This document shows positions 13,735 to 53,419 of a stretch of DNA of 64,000 nucleotides, in pieces (position 1 is the stretch's first letter; every line of letters begins with the position of its first letter). The DNA is from Fratercula arctica. Lineage: Eukaryota; Chordata; Aves; Charadriiformes; Alcidae. A program made the position numbers and the translations under genes. The stretch is from positions 18,448,389-18,512,388 of the forward strand of contig CANTUZ010000005.1 of NCBI GenBank assembly GCA_947846985.1, in the 5' to 3' direction. Below the pieces are notes generated by a model, which did no database searches, was not told the origin of the DNA, and saw nothing but the letters and a program-made list of their open reading frames with translations.

Positions 13735-16700
13735 CTAAAGAGAAAACACATGGTCAGAGAGACATTCCAGCCTTTCTGCAGTAGCTATGATGCATAAACT
13801 TACAATGGAAGACCACCCTGGAGTTTCAGCTAGTGCAAAATGGCACCTCTTACCTCCCAAGATCTCTTTCCACCCCTCTCCCCAAGATATACATATATCC
13901 CTCCCCCCCCAAAAAGCTAACTTTCAGCCTCTCCTCTTTTGTGTGGTAATTAAGACACTGACATCTTTTTTTACAGATAAGTGGTCAGGAGATGGACACC
14001 TTGTCAAAGACTTTGAACCAGCTCAGAGATGTTGTATGAGTCATACAGCAAAAGCAAGATGAGCAAAATAAGTGATTTTGTTAAAGTAACACCATCAGGG
14101 AAATATATGGAGCAGGCATTCATTGTGTTAACACTGAGGATATGGGTAGTGGTTATAGTTGTTTAGATCCCAGCTAAGGATAAGAGAGAACAGTCCTAGC
14201 AGCTGTTACTGTAGAGTGTAATGTGGGAATACGGAATAACAGATAGTAGAGGTCTGTTATCAACAGGAATAAAGACAATAGTGTAAAACAATTACAGAGG
14301 GAACAATCGGTCTAATACATCACTGATGAGATTAAAGTGATTACATCTGCATCAGTCATTCTGCCTAACAGAGGGGTCATTTTAGTGAAACATCATCATC
14401 AGATCTATGTCTCCCACTTGGAAAATAAATACTTGCTTGGTCTCTGGTTTTTATCTAACAGCAGGAAACCATTATTCTGTGGAAATGTTCTATCCCATTA
14501 ACATTATCTACTTACTTTCTACTGGTGTTTGCACTAAGCACAACTTCATTAAACTCAACAATATCAGCCCTTCCATTCAGTATGGGACTTTGCATAATAG
14601 AACTCATAACCAATAGCTCGTAACTCCAAAATTACTCTCCAAAATACTTACAGATCTTACCATACATTAAATTCTTTGGCAGAATACTGCATATAGAAAT
14701 CTCAACAACGGCATTTAATTGCTTCAGATGAAAACGTTTGGTTTTTTTTTTTCCAGATTAGTCATTCTTTACATTTGTGCAATAAATATAATCAAACAAG
14801 AGGCCCAATTATTAAATGGTTCCACAATGGACATGAAAGGAGCCTTCCACCACATGGCTACCTATACTACATTTTGGGATCAGAAATGTGACATAATTAA
14901 ATCCAAAAAAACCCATCACCGTGCCCCTGACCCAACTGAATGTGTGCTATGTTTCATTTAGCCATATACACTCAACCTGGTAATTTACAGGTGTGAAAGA
15001 ATTTAAACCTCAAGCATACACTTTGGAAAGAAAGAAAACATGACTTATCCCAGTTGAGCTTATCCAGACTAGAATCTAGGAAATATCAACTCATACTAAG
15101 CAATGCTCCGGTTGTTTTTGTAGTGCATACTTCTTGGGGGTTTCCTAAGAGCCTGACCATACTACAAAAACAACAAGGGAGCTGCTGTGTACATTGCTCT
15201 GTCCTCGATTCTAGCCTGGATAAGATCAACTGGAACAAATCAAGGTTTTCCTTTCCATGGTGTACACTCTGGGGTTTCGACTCTTTTGTATCTTTAAATT
15301 ACCAACAGGTATGCTTATAATAGCTGTGCTATGACAGTTAAAGCATAGTTCCACTCCAAGGCAGAGAAACTGGCCTTACCAATGTCCTTGAGCAATCCCA
15401 AAGCTGTAGCCTACTGAAACTTCCTGTAGTAGGATCAGCAGCAAGCACCCTTGAGGCCAAGTGCTGCACAAGATTTTAGCACACTAAAGCATTTGGGAAA
15501 GAATTTGTTTATATTACAAAAAAATTACTGTGTTTTAACTGCACTGCGGGTGGGTCACTCAGCCCCGTGGTACCTATAGAACCGACAGGGCCTATTCTAA
15601 GGACTTGTCTGCACTGGAGAAGAAGCCATTTTAGTTAAGTCAAGAAACAATTCAGGCTAACATGGTAGGCATACCACCTACACTGAAAATTTGAGAACTA
15701 TTTATATTGGTAACACTGTAGTAAGGGACTGTTCTTGTTATGCAGCACTTCCATTCTGGTATGCTTCCAGCACCAATGCACTTCCCTTACTGGAGAATGA
15801 AGGAAAGCTGTCCCTAAAGCATACTAACAACATCCATGGTAATTCACTAAGCATTGCAAAACAGTTATTATTTTAAAAAGAGGGGAAAGAAACAAACAAA
15901 AAAAAAAAGATACACACAGAGGCTGTAGCAAAACCAGACAAATCTTTCAGCTGTTTATCAAAGTGCTCACAGTTCCCATTTCAAGGCTGGTGAAGTCAAA
16001 TATTGAGCTGAAAATGTCAATCTGTATCTGGAGTCTTTCAATAAATCAAAATCAGCACAGACAAGTTGGCTCTTTCCAGCTCTTGTTTTGTGAAGAAATT
16101 CTGATTTTGGCTGGCAGCCAGACACGATTCGAAACAGCCAAGACATTACACCCTGAGAACTGAAGGTTGATAAATCTTAAGTAACAATACTATGCAGTAA
16201 TACTGCACTGTAAGACTCTGAAGTGATGAAAGCTGTATGAAAAATAGCTGTTGTGCATGCTCAGTAGCTAGTTTTCAGAAGAAGCCTGTATCTTGGGTAT
16301 TTCAAAATTTCAAAAATACCAAAAAGCATCAACTTACATAAAGGATTGTGAGTCTGTCCAGGCATGTTTACATTCAGTGCATCTTTCACACAATGCCAGA
16401 GGCTACTGAGGTTCATGTTCATATGCCACCTTCTCAAAAAAATGCCTACCAAAAGAATGGAGGGATCATCACTCCTTTATGCAGTGCTGCTTTTTCTTAC
16501 ACTTTTGCTTTGTAAAAGTTTTCCCTTCTATACAGCAAGCATTTGATAACAGCATGATAAATGCATCCTCAGAATGAAATCCTAACAAAAATAAAGCAAA
16601 CAAATTTCTACCAAGTTCAACAGGGTTTGCAAACTGCTAAAACATGAAATGCTGGCACATTCAACCAGAAAGCAAAATTTTGCCTTATTCCTAAAGCTTG

Positions 16701-19700
16701 CATTTGTTCACTGTTTTGCCTTTTGCAAGCCATTTAACTTTAAATACTGAATTATAGAAATTCACATAAGCTGAAATGGGTCTGAAAAGCCTAGGGCTCG
16801 GTCCTCCCTTAGAACTTCTGCCAGCACAATTACCTTAGTTAGAAGCATAGATAAAGAGGAAGAAAAGAATCCCTTTCTACCGGACATAGCTGTGCTAAAT
16901 GAAAATCCTGTAAAAAAAACAGACACTGGCAAAAAAAAAAATCATTTTGCTTGGATAATTGCACTGCCAGCAGAACTTTTTCACCAATGTGACGCGATAC
17001 ACTGATATTCTGGAGTTTGTCAGGATAAGCTCTACCATCACATGCTCTTATATCTAACTGAGCCCTTATAATGTTAAAAAAAAAAAGAAGAAAACAAAGC
17101 ATGTCAGAGAGGCAGTATTAAAACATCTGAAAAAAAAAGGCAATGTGATTATTTTACACATTGCTGTTCTCAATTTAGGGTCTTCCCAGGGACCTCCCTT
17201 TTTCCTACAAATTCTAAGATTATGTACAGGTGAGATGTGTGGTCCAGTGTTTAGATTACAGAAATGGGAACCATTAAACTTCTAGTCCTGTGCAACTTAC
17301 CCAAACGTAAAACTGATTTATATACAAGGTCTTATGAGGATTCATTTGTTAAATGCTAACATCCTTCAAGATAAAAAGTGACCTAAGCATCAAACGTATT
17401 GTTCTACGAGTCTGTAGAAAGAGTTATCACATCCAGTGTTACAAATCGCCTCCATTCATTTTAATGAGAGGTTAAGTGACCATAATTAGGCCTATGAAGT
17501 CAAGTGCTAGTCTTTCCACTGCTGAGCCTCATGGCAGAAAATTGCTGGAAGGATTATCTAGCACAAACCCACTTATACTTCTGTGACCTTTGCGTCCCTT
17601 GAAAAGTTTAGGAATGGAAGGTCAGCACAGATATCATTATGTAGGAATGACGCAGCAAACACTGATCGTGTAAACAACTCGGAGATCTTCTGATTATTTA
17701 GATAATTGAAGCACTTACTACTGTCCTTCAGAATTAGGAGAAAAGTGATGTTTATAGTATCGTTAACTAAAAAAATGTTGGACTCAACAGCACGGGATTT
17801 GGTCCAGCAGTAGCAGCAAATGCAGCTAAATTTAATAATCCAGTGCATTTGAACAATTCTCCTACTACTGCAGTGGTAATATCTGATGTTAAAATGTGTG
17901 GCAAAACAGCACGGAAAGCAACTTCAAAAACCCACACAGCAATGATACAGTGCACAAAGCATCCAAGTTTCCTCTGAATTCACTACATGTCAAAAGAGAA
18001 CTGCTGTCACAACTGATGTGTAAATGGATTAATTACTATGAATGTACCGGACACTTTAAACAGGGTTTGAGGAGAAAGCATTTGCAAAAATGTTCCCACC
18101 AGTGCCATCATTCATGCAGCTAAATAGGTGTTAGTCCTAATGTTGACAAGGTCAGACTCCTTTTTACAGACATCTCCATTAGATTTCTCAAAACAGGTTT
18201 AATTAAAAATAGGTCTGGATTCCAGAGGCTTGTCTACAGTTGTGCTCCCACGGGTGCTAACACCTGTTGAGCTAAACAAGTGAGAGCACTGAAGGAGGAG
18301 GAGGGGATGTTGCTGATTTTTTTAATTTCCCTGATGTTGATGCAACTGTAAAGTTTCCCACTGGCATTCTTTCTTCTTTTTTTTTTTTTTTAATAACATT
18401 AGAATAATTATAACTGAGTAAGGAGAAAGGTTGCTGTATTATATTAATTTTATATACTCCACAAAGATATACAGCTTTGCTTTTAATTAAAAAAATAAAA
18501 CAGTGTAAAAAAGCAGCATTTGATACCCAGGGCTGTAAGTCTCTAACTTAAACCTTTCTCACCGCATTCCAAAAAGGGAAAAAAGGCAGGCAGGTTCTGG
18601 AATGGCAAGACATTGTTGATCCACAGCCTTCTATGATTTGAGGTATTTTTTTAGTGTGAAAATATTATGCTTGGATGGATCATGTATTTGTCCAGTTACA
18701 GCCTGAGAATAAAGTAAACAGCTCTGAATCTCCAAGAAATAGTATTTGGAAGAGAAAGGACAACAATTCTTACATGTGGAACAGCTGTGGCATTAATCTG
18801 ACACCTAAGGGAATGTTGACTATGACTTCATACATCTTCCACCTTTCAGACGCTTGCAGTAAGTTAATGGATATGTACGTTGCGCTGGGACACATAAGGT
18901 GATGTTTTATGAAGCAGAGAAGCGTAACTGGTCATGAGAATACACTCGATTTCATTCAGGTAATCCACACCACAGCTGCTACCAAGTCACGCTGGAAAGA
19001 GCAATACTTCCACCTAGTGGGCAATCAAAAGATCAGCCCAAGACCTCCCAAAAACACATCCTTATTTTTCCAGTCATAAGCAGTTTTAACTTGAAACTGG
19101 ATTAATGAGAGAAAACACAGCTGGTAAAAATGGTGGGAAAGCCCAGCTACTCTGACTCACGGCAGATGCAAACTAATTCTCATGAAAATAAGGATTCTAC
19201 AGTGGTTACCAAAGACTTTCCTAAATTAGGCAGATATTAACAATGGACTGCATGGGGCCTGTTATGGCCTGAATCACCCCATGAATGAGAATGAAGGCAA
19301 AACCTTCAGTTTCAGAAATGACACTGCGTTTCTGGCCTCACCCACTGTTTAAAGCTGGTGTGAACACAGAACTGGGAGCTCATTGCCTGAGACACCAGAG
19401 CTAGTGATGAAAAGCAAAGAACAAAAGGAAAAACAGAAAAAAGAAGAAAAAGAAAAAGGACAGACAACCCTCAATGTTAAAGGAATTAACAGCCAACAAC
19501 AACAGAAAAAAAAGAGAGCAAAAAGACAAACCAACAACAACAGAAAAAAGAGAGCAAAGAGACTAGGAATGAGGTGACGGGAAAATGCACAGGCCAAGCA
19601 TCACTGACAAGAGCTACAAGGGCTTAGTAAGTGGCCAGGATTCCCTCAATTGGGATGAAGTACAACACCTAAAGGTGGTCCCCTGACCCCGTTCATAGGT

Positions 19701-22700
19701 CAGACAGAAAACAAGGCATTCTTTAAAAACTTTTGATGATACTACAGTATAGGGCAATGCAGTAAGGGACATTTGCTGTCTCATGTACCAAGAGTAGTTC
19801 TCAGCGACAGTACCACAGGGCTCTGCGCAGGCTAACTTGCGCAGCAGACAAAATGAGAGGCTGGAGAAATGACCAGAGTTACTGCTGTCCAACTGCCTCC
19901 AGTACCAAGCTAGTTTGGGTAATTCTCACCACCATGGAGCTGCCCTTAAGGTAATGGCAACTGCTCTAAGTTCAGAGGTTTGACGTGAAATAAATGCACA
20001 AAGGCACTGCCTTAAATGAGTGACTGGCTCCACAGAACAGCAGCATTTTGCTTCCCACTCCTTCCCCCAAGTATCGATGGGTTGCAAACTACCTCCTTCT
20101 CAACTCAGGAGACAAAAGAAACAAAAGACTGCATTAAATACAGCAAAATAAAATTTGAGAACTGACCACAGTTCAGTAAAAATCCATCTCTGCTTCAATT
20201 TTGGGAAACGAGTCTCTAAAAGCAAAGAAGTCACTAGCAAGAGGCCACGACAATGGACAGTGCTTGCAATTACCTACTAAGGAACAACACTCAGAAAAAG
20301 CAACTTGTAAAACAGAAGATCATTCCTGGCATTCAATTCCTCAGCTGTGTTCTTAACACATTGTTCATACCTGATCTCTCACAAACAAAAACCTAGCACA
20401 GACAATCCAGGATGGAGAATCTGCCCACCAAAGCAGAGACTCTTCCTTGAAAAAGGAATGTGGTTTTTAGCCACTGTAATGCAAAATCCTCACAGAGATG
20501 AGGTTGCCTTTAACTTCAGCACAGTAAATCAAGGTTAGTCCTCATCTAAATACAACTCTGTTACTTTCTATTAACATTGTACTTGATAGTGTTCTTTTAA
20601 AGGCAAGGACTGTCTAGAAAAACACACTCTCCTCACTTTTTTTTGTACACTCCCCTTCCCAGAAGGGGCCTAGAAAAAAACTTCCAAGCACATTTAAACT
20701 TTGAAAAATTAAAAAAAATAATCAGATTTCCCATTATCTGTGCCTCCTTAGTTTGACACTAAGTCCGTATGAAGTCTTACGCAGCCTTTAAGATCACACA
20801 GTGTTCCCTGCACACTGAATCCTTGTCCCAGGATGGAGTAACACTAAGGCTGTGTTGCCAACAGCAATTTTGAGCTTATGGTTTTACAACCATAAATAGC
20901 ATTCCTTTAATGTAATTTTGGTATGTGAAGAGGTTTTCTGTCACTGGTTGCATTTCTTTTTTACATAGAGACAGGTAAGCCCAAGAGAAGTCTAAACTAT
21001 AATATGCTCCTGTTATGGAAGAAATTCGTGAAAACATGAAGCTCCTTTTCCACTGGGCAACCAACATACGTTTCAGAACCCGGTTTAGCCACAAAGCATG
21101 CTTGTTAGACATGACTAAAAGCTCTCCAAGGAATATGCCTTAGTCTTCTCTGAAATCCAAAAAGTTTTAATAAGAAGTTCCTACCCTTACAATATATTCT
21201 TTCACTTACTGGACATTTCAGCAATCAACCACACAAGTCGTGAACCTTCCAGCACACAAACTACAGGGTCAGCATGAAACTCACTGGCAAAGCAGCACCG
21301 TATGACATCAGTCCATAACTTACATACACACCTCAAACAAATACAGGACTTGAAAACTAACTATTTGTTTGAATTTGATTCTTAGACTGAGTCATTTAAA
21401 TCTCTTTCCACATTCTGGAAAGTATTAAAGAAAATGTCATTATTAGAGGATTGGCAGAAATATTCAGCCAACCAGGCAATTCACTGAACATTAATTCTAG
21501 CTTGGATGGTTAACAGTGCCTTCCTCTTTCCACACAAGCGTCCATGTTAACTCACCAGCTGTACGTAGGCAACCTTGTAATCTGGCTTCTTCACTCTCTG
21601 ATTCTTGTGATTCCTCTTGTTGTTTGCACCTGCAGAAATGAAGAGAGTCCCACCTTTTACTTACCAGGACTTCCAAGTTCCCAAAGCAAGGCCAAACTGA
21701 AGGGGTGACTTCACTAGTTCTGATTTATTGTTCAGAAGAATACTTTTTCTTCAGTACCAACACAGTATCACAATTACCAAAATGTACTAAAATTGGTACA
21801 TAACTCTCCTTGTTTATAAGTAGGGAACCGAGGCATCACCAGGCTCAGGCTACTGACAGCCACTGTGCCTCCATGTCACACACAAAGTTTGCAAAGCATC
21901 AAGGAGATAAGTCTCCTGAGTAGGGGGCCAGGCATGATAAAATGTCCTCCCAACATTAACAGCTTCAGGAAGACAAGGAGGAACTGATCACCAACCAGCT
22001 TCAAATTTGTCATTTTTTTATAACCCAGCTAATGAGCTGGATCTACTGTTTATACACCAGGAAATTACACTCCACATCCGAAAAAACCAAAACACCTCAA
22101 TCTTCTGTAAGTATGCTGGTCACAACTGAGTGGGAAGTTCAATTTATTCCCTGCATGTTAGGCAGACATTAAAGCTCTCAAATTATTAGACATTCTAACT
22201 CCCTTTCCTCTTTTATCCCTGAACATACATATTCTACCATCATTTCCATTAGAGGTGGGGGACAAAATGGTTATAACAACAAGCATGAATATTTTTCAGT
22301 GCTGTTTGGAACTGCATGTGTCTGGTTACAGATGATCTGTTTGCTTTTTCTTCTTTTATATGTTCTGAGTTTTACAACCTTATTTTGAAACTTTTTCTTT
22401 CACTCTCCATTTTTCACTATTACAGCTCTTTTTTCCTACCCGTTTTTTAAAATCATCCCTACTTTTACGATTAAAAACACATCAATCAATTCCTTTGCTA
22501 GAGTCACTGCATGAAAAAAGAAAAACCCAGTCATCAAAGATGTCATAACCAACAAGTCACTCTCCATTTGATTAATGCACTACCTGGTGATCAAAAAGGT
22601 AAATAACATGAAAATTATATTCCTGACTTTGCACTGCATCCAAACTGCAGAGAAGAAAGCATCCATATGTAAAGGTGACCTTCTATAAATTTAGCTTATT

Positions 22701-24703
22701 TCAGTTAGAGGTGGGTCCCTCTGCTCCAAGCCAGAGTTCAGCACAGCTTAAACGAGCAATGATTTTTCTTTTTCTCTTGGGTTGGTTTTATGTTGCTTTT
22801 TTGTTTGGGTTTTTTTTTTTTTGTGTAGTATTGGCACAGGGGAGAAACACCATGAGTGGAAGCATAGAAGTCTATAGCAGAAATGTGGTAATGACAGGTA
22901 ATTAAAAACTGAAAGTTTGTCAAGATATTCCTCTGACGTTGTCTACTGGTCTAATAGAATATTCTTCTTTGCCCTACAAACTTTGCCTTTTGTTAGACCA
23001 TAACACCTCCTCTGTGTGCATGCGTGGTAATCTCAACTCATGCATTTTTTTAAAAAAGGCTATGGCTGAAACTAAGTTTATTTACTAATTTTATTAAAAC
23101 ACATGAAGTTCCTTCTGAAGTGAGACACCCACTGGTCTTCAAGGAGAAATGGTAACAACTACAAAAGCATTTAGTACAAGCTAGATAACTGGCAAGATGA
23201 TAAGGCTTTTTAAATTCAGATTTTTCTTTTAAAGACTAAACTTATGTCATAATCTAATCAAAGCATTAAAATATGAAGTGGTGCATATTCATTTGAAGGG
23301 ACAAATAAACAGTTAAGCTGACAGACGTCACCAGCTAACCACCTGAACCCAAAGTCTGCTGAAATCTAATGGACCTTTTGAGAGGAAAAGCATATTCTGG
23401 CTGCGCAGGGATGCTGTATTCATCCTTAATCAACAGCACTTACCATACTGTATCCTCGTCCTCACAGCAGCTACTGGCACGTTGTATATTTTTTCAAGGT
23501 AATTCTTGATATCCAGTTTTGTCATTCTAGGCAATGCAAAACCATTTTGGGAAAAGAAAGATGGAAAAGTATAAATATTTAAATAAAGTAAAACAGAGAC
23601 AGAGTATTTATGGACTGGTTGATACTCTGGAATAAATATGTCTTCTCCTTCTAACCAAGGTAGCTTTACTGCACAAAAGTATAAACTCAAGATAGATCAC
23701 ATGCTGCTACATCAATTCGTTATCCATAAACTGTATCTATGACAGATATTTTATTCTCTGTAGCCTCAAGAGTCAAAACCCCACATATATTCTTTTTTCA
23801 GCAAGTCTAAATAGACTTTCTCACTGCCCAAGCCGAGAATCCTTTCTAACCTTCTGAATAGCATTTTCTGATCTTTTCAGAACCTGCCATAGGGTTGTTT
23901 GCTTTAGTGTGTGCAACCAGATCAGTCAGGATCAAAGCATCCCAACAAATACCTGGATATCACCTCATTGTTTCTAGATTGTTTTCATAAGCATAAGGAA
24001 GTTCTTCTTAAGCCTGTCCCTGGGAAGGCTGAGCCCCACTAACACTCAGGAAGAGGTGAAAGCAAAGCTTGTACTTAAATTAGTGCCCTCGCAGCCCTCT
24101 AAAAGGTCTCCCTGATGCAGATGCTCCACCCGCCCCCAGCCCAAAGGGCTCTACATGGCACCTCACCTTCCCCCCCTGAGCTAACCAGACAAGCTGCAGC
24201 CCAGAAGGAGATGACAAGAGGCAGTGTGGCGGGACGTGTGGCACAGGGGAAGGGGGGATGGCGGTGCTCCAGAAGCGGCGGGGGTCCCTCGGCACCCTCG
24301 GGCGGTGGTGGGCCTTCTCCGCGGTGGGCAGGCCCAGGCCCAGGCCCAGGCCCGCGATGGCTCCCGCTGCCGGAGGCTATGCCATGCCATGCCATGCCAT
24401 GCCATGCCACGCCACGTCCCGTTCTCTCACGTACTCACTCCATGGAGACGCGGAACTGGACGGTGTCCTCGGGCTGCGGCACGCCGGGCCGCACCGCCAG
24501 CATGAAGAAGTTGGGCCGGAAAATCCGCAGCTGCGGGCCGCCCAGCTGGAACAGCGGGTACCTGCGGGGAGACGATGACCACTGGCCGACCGACCGACCG
24601 ACCACCACCCCCCCACCCCTACCCGAGCCCCCCCGGTCTGCCCCCCGCCACAGCCCGGTCCGGCTCGGCCCGCTCACACGGCCTTCCTGGCGCCCGTCGC
24701 CAT
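13570..24703 (-). CDS. MRPL23: MRPL23, large-subunit mitochondrial ribosomal protein L23 (whole coding span, 5 exons)
   Basis: Nuclear-encoded protein of the large subunit of the mitochondrial ribosome (uL23 family), expected in the mitochondrial matrix next to the exit tunnel. Five exons on the minus strand join in frame: 24678-24703, 24439-24561, 23444-23526, 21556-21629 and 13570-13734, total 471 nt, 156 residues plus stop. All introns are GT-AG. Recognisable family segments are [19 protein letters not shown] near residue 10, [15 protein letters not shown] near residue 33, [17 protein letters not shown] in the uL23 fold, [12 protein letters not shown] near residue 90, and the C-terminal [14 protein letters not shown]. 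Length is close to the human protein. The start codon is the only ATG upstream of the conserved YPL segment and lies in a CpG-rich promoter. TNNT3 lies upstream on the same strand, with about 1.6 kb between its 3' end and this promoter. Confidence 0.97.
13735..21555 (-). other. MRPL23: MRPL23 intron 4 (7.8 kb)
   Basis: I see no nested gene. It holds a CTCF-like site (19006-19020), a T-run at 18377-18391, and an A-rich stretch at about 19400-19565 that includes a 38-bp-offset duplication of CCAACAACAACAG plus GAGAGCAAA. Confidence 0.7.
19006..19020 (-). promoter_or_regulatory. CTCF-like site in MRPL23 intron 4
   Basis: On the minus strand CCACTAGGTGGAAGT fits the CTCF core at 14 of 15 positions. 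Confidence 0.45.
21556..21629 (-). CDS. MRPL23: MRPL23 exon 4
   Basis: This 74-nt exon has acceptor TTCTGCAG and donor GTGAGTTAA. It encodes the basic stretch [17 protein letters not shown] and then VAYVQL, and ends on a codon boundary. Confidence 0.95.
23444..23526 (-). CDS. MRPL23: MRPL23 exon 3
   Basis: This 83-nt exon has acceptor TTGCCTAG and donor GTAAGTG. It encodes [18 protein letters not shown] and [10 protein letters not shown], the core of the uL23 fold. Confidence 0.96.
24381..24415. repeat. Pentamer microsatellite (GCCAT)5(GCCAC)2
   Basis: Five GCCAT units are followed by two GCCAC units in MRPL23 intron 2, next to a (GGCCCA)3 run at about 24331-24354. Confidence 0.95.
24439..24561 (-). 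CDS. MRPL23: MRPL23 exon 2
   Basis: This 123-nt exon has acceptor CCCCGCAG and donor GTGAGTACG. It encodes [19 protein letters not shown] through VSME, the most conserved N-terminal part of the family. A (GGCAT)n pentamer repeat begins about 24 nt inside the following intron. Confidence 0.96.
24678..24703 (-). CDS. MRPL23: MRPL23 exon 1, coding part (MATGARKAV)
   Basis: The start codon is at 24703-24701. The exon ends after GCCGT before the donor GTGAGC, so the Val codon is split with exon 2. The next intron is only 116 nt. The 5' end of the mRNA is not defined by the sequence but should lie within the CpG-rich stretch just above 24703. Confidence 0.92.
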
Positions 24704-24717
24704 AGCGGTGGTCCGGC

Positions 24718-24725
24718 CCGGAAGC
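24718..24725 (+). promoter_or_regulatory. MRPL23: ETS/GABP-type site (CCGGAAGC) upstream of the MRPL23 start codon
   Basis: CCGGAAGC lies about 15 nt above the ATG of MRPL23. ETS/GABP (NRF-2) sites at the start of transcription are common in nuclear genes for mitochondrial proteins. Binding is inferred from the motif and position only. Confidence 0.55.
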
Positions 24726-24729
24726 GGCG

Positions 24730-26270
24730 CGGCGAGAAGAGCGGCTCCCGGCGGAGCGGCGGCAGCAGCTGTCACCCCCTTCTGGCGCGGAGGAGCGCGG
24801 CGGGGGCTGTGACGGGCCTGCCTGAGGGGCTGTGAGGAATGGCGGCGGGGTCTGACCGCCTCAGCCTGGCCGCCACCTCCTCACCGCTGCCGCCACAACC
24901 ACAGCCCGCCCCGAGTGGGGGGACAGCCTTGGAGCCTTTGGGCGGGGGAGAGTTCCCCAGAGGAGCCGCAAAGCCAAGGGGCAGGAGGGAGTGTCTGCAA
25001 AATGGTGCCTCAGTGTGAATTTGCAGCCTTGGCTGCCTGTCGCCTCGTCTTTTCCTCATGGTTACAGGAGGGAGGTGATTCTCCTCCTCTGCTCCACGCT
25101 GGTGAGACCCCAGCAGGGGTGCTGCGTCCCCCTCGGGGGTCCCCAGCACAAGATGGACTCGGGCCTGTTAGAGCGGGTCCAGAGGAGGGCCACGAAAATG
25201 GTGGTGGGGGTGGGAGTAAAGGCGGAGAGAGTTGGGGTTGTTCAGCCTGGAGAAGGAAAGGGTCCGTGGAGACCTTGTTGCAGCCTTTCAATACTTAGAG
25301 GTGGCTTATAAGAAAGACAGAGACTTTTTACAAGGCCCATCGTGACAGGACAAGGGGCAACAGCTTTACACTGAAAGAGGGTAGGTTCAGACTGGACATA
25401 AGGAAGGAACTTTTTACAATGAGGGTGGTGGGACACTGGATCAGGTTGCCCAGAGAAGCTGTGGATGCCCCATCCCTGGAAGTGCTCAAGGTCAGGCTGG
25501 ACAGGAGTTTGAGCAACCTGATGTAGTGAAAGCTGTCCCTGCCTACAGCAGGGGGCTTGGACTAGATGAACTTTGAAGGTCCCTTCCCACCTAAACAACT
25601 TGCATGAATCTAAGAGGCCGCAGCATGCGCTAACAGAGAGCCAGAGTGGGAACAGCCAGAAGTTTGGAAACGTGGGGGAGAACCACCGTGCCTGGTGGGC
25701 TTCCCTCCAACAGGGCATTTCAAGGGTCAGCAAAGACAACAGGCCCTACAGAATAGCTCACATCCCAGATTTAGTAACAGCCATTTGTGTTTTGACATCT
25801 AGGCGGAATTAACCAAGTAATTCACGCTTATTTAGTATTATATGTAGGTTATCTGCCTTAATAAACAGCAATGTAATGCAATATTTGGATGAATCATTCT
25901 CTATATTGTACTGTGACTTCTGTGCATTTAAGAAATACCGTGTGCTGAAAACTACCACTTCTATGGATTTCTTCCTTTATTCCCAATTCATTTATTCCCT
26001 TCATTGCTCAAACTTTTAAGTCAATTTCAACTACACTTGGCATCCAGATTATGAGCTCCCCCAGAACAGGGTTGGCTTTTGTTATCTGCCAGTATGGTGG
26101 CTGTAAAAGAGGCCACCGATCCGGGGTCTTTGTTGATGATACCAAGCCTCATTCCCAGGTGTAGAGCTGGATCAAATGATATTAAATAAGGGTTTGGAAC
26201 AACTCCCAAACCCTTGCCAAATTGGATGCCATTAAATAAAGTAAGAAAAACCATCCCAGAGAGCTGTCAT
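24730..26270. other. Intergenic gap between TNNT3 and MRPL23
   Basis: About 1.5 kb, made of the GC-rich upstream part of the MRPL23 promoter, the CR1 fragment, and roughly 650 nt of AT-rich sequence in which I see nothing further. Confidence 0.7.
25065..25610 (+). mobile_element. CR1 LINE 3' end, 5'-truncated, plus orientation
   Basis: The segment carries the typical reading of avian CR1 3' ends: a CTGGTGAGACCCCAGCAGGG-like start, then GTTCAGCCTGGAGAAGG, CTGGACATAAGGAAGGAACT, GGTTGCCCAGAGAAGCTGTG and GGTCCCTTCCCACC. It is truncated at the 5' side and diverged. It lies between the 3' end of TNNT3 and the MRPL23 promoter, opposite to both genes. CR1 is a non-LTR retrotransposon, and this copy has no intact ORF. 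Confidence 0.93.
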
Positions 26271-26274
26271 TGGA

Positions 26275-26620
26275 GTAGGTACTGGTCGCGCTTTATTTAC
26301 AAAATCCAGAGATTTGTACACAGCAATCTACAGGACAGCATAGGGCTGGTATCAGGAGGATAAAGGACACACTCAGCAGGAATTGAAGATGCCAGCAAGG
26401 AGTCATCTGAGTTTCGCAGGGAACCTGCTTCCTTTTGACTGAGGAAACCGCCAGACCCCTCCAGGAAGAAAAAGAAGAAAAGCAGCAGCAATAGCCAACC
26501 CAGGCTGACGTTGCGATTTTTGTTATCGTTGAGGCATGGGAACACAAGTGATTGGTGAAGGAAGAAAGAGGAGACCAGCAGGGCTTCGGCATGCCGCTAA
26601 GGGCCATCCTGCCTGGTTCT
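26275..26620 (-). other. TNNT3: TNNT3 3' UTR with AATAAA
   Basis: On the minus strand AATAAA occurs at 26292-26297, about 325 nt after the stop, so the 3' end should be near 26270-26280. The boundary is an estimate. Confidence 0.8.
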
Positions 26621-53404
<26,784 letters not shown>

Positions 53405-53419
53405 GCTGGCAGTGAGTTT

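Larger units (their letters stand above)
21630..24438 (-). other. MRPL23: MRPL23 introns 2 and 3
   Basis: Intron 3 (21630-23443) and intron 2 (23527-24438) flank exon 3. Apart from the GC-rich repeats at the exon 2 end I see only unique AT-rich sequence. Confidence 0.7.
24080..25000. promoter_or_regulatory. MRPL23: CpG-rich promoter region of MRPL23
   Basis: Base composition changes sharply here to GC-rich with many CG dinucleotides, while most of the window is AT-rich. It spans exons 1 and 2 and about 300 nt upstream. GC boxes are visible near 24905 and 24940, and no TATA box is seen. Edges are approximate. This is the usual housekeeping promoter type. Confidence 0.75.

Noticed and set aside
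24836..24846. AATGGCGGC motif on the plus strand as start of a divergent gene
   Set aside because: It resembles a YY1-type or start-site motif in a CpG island, but no convincing plus-strand exon follows.
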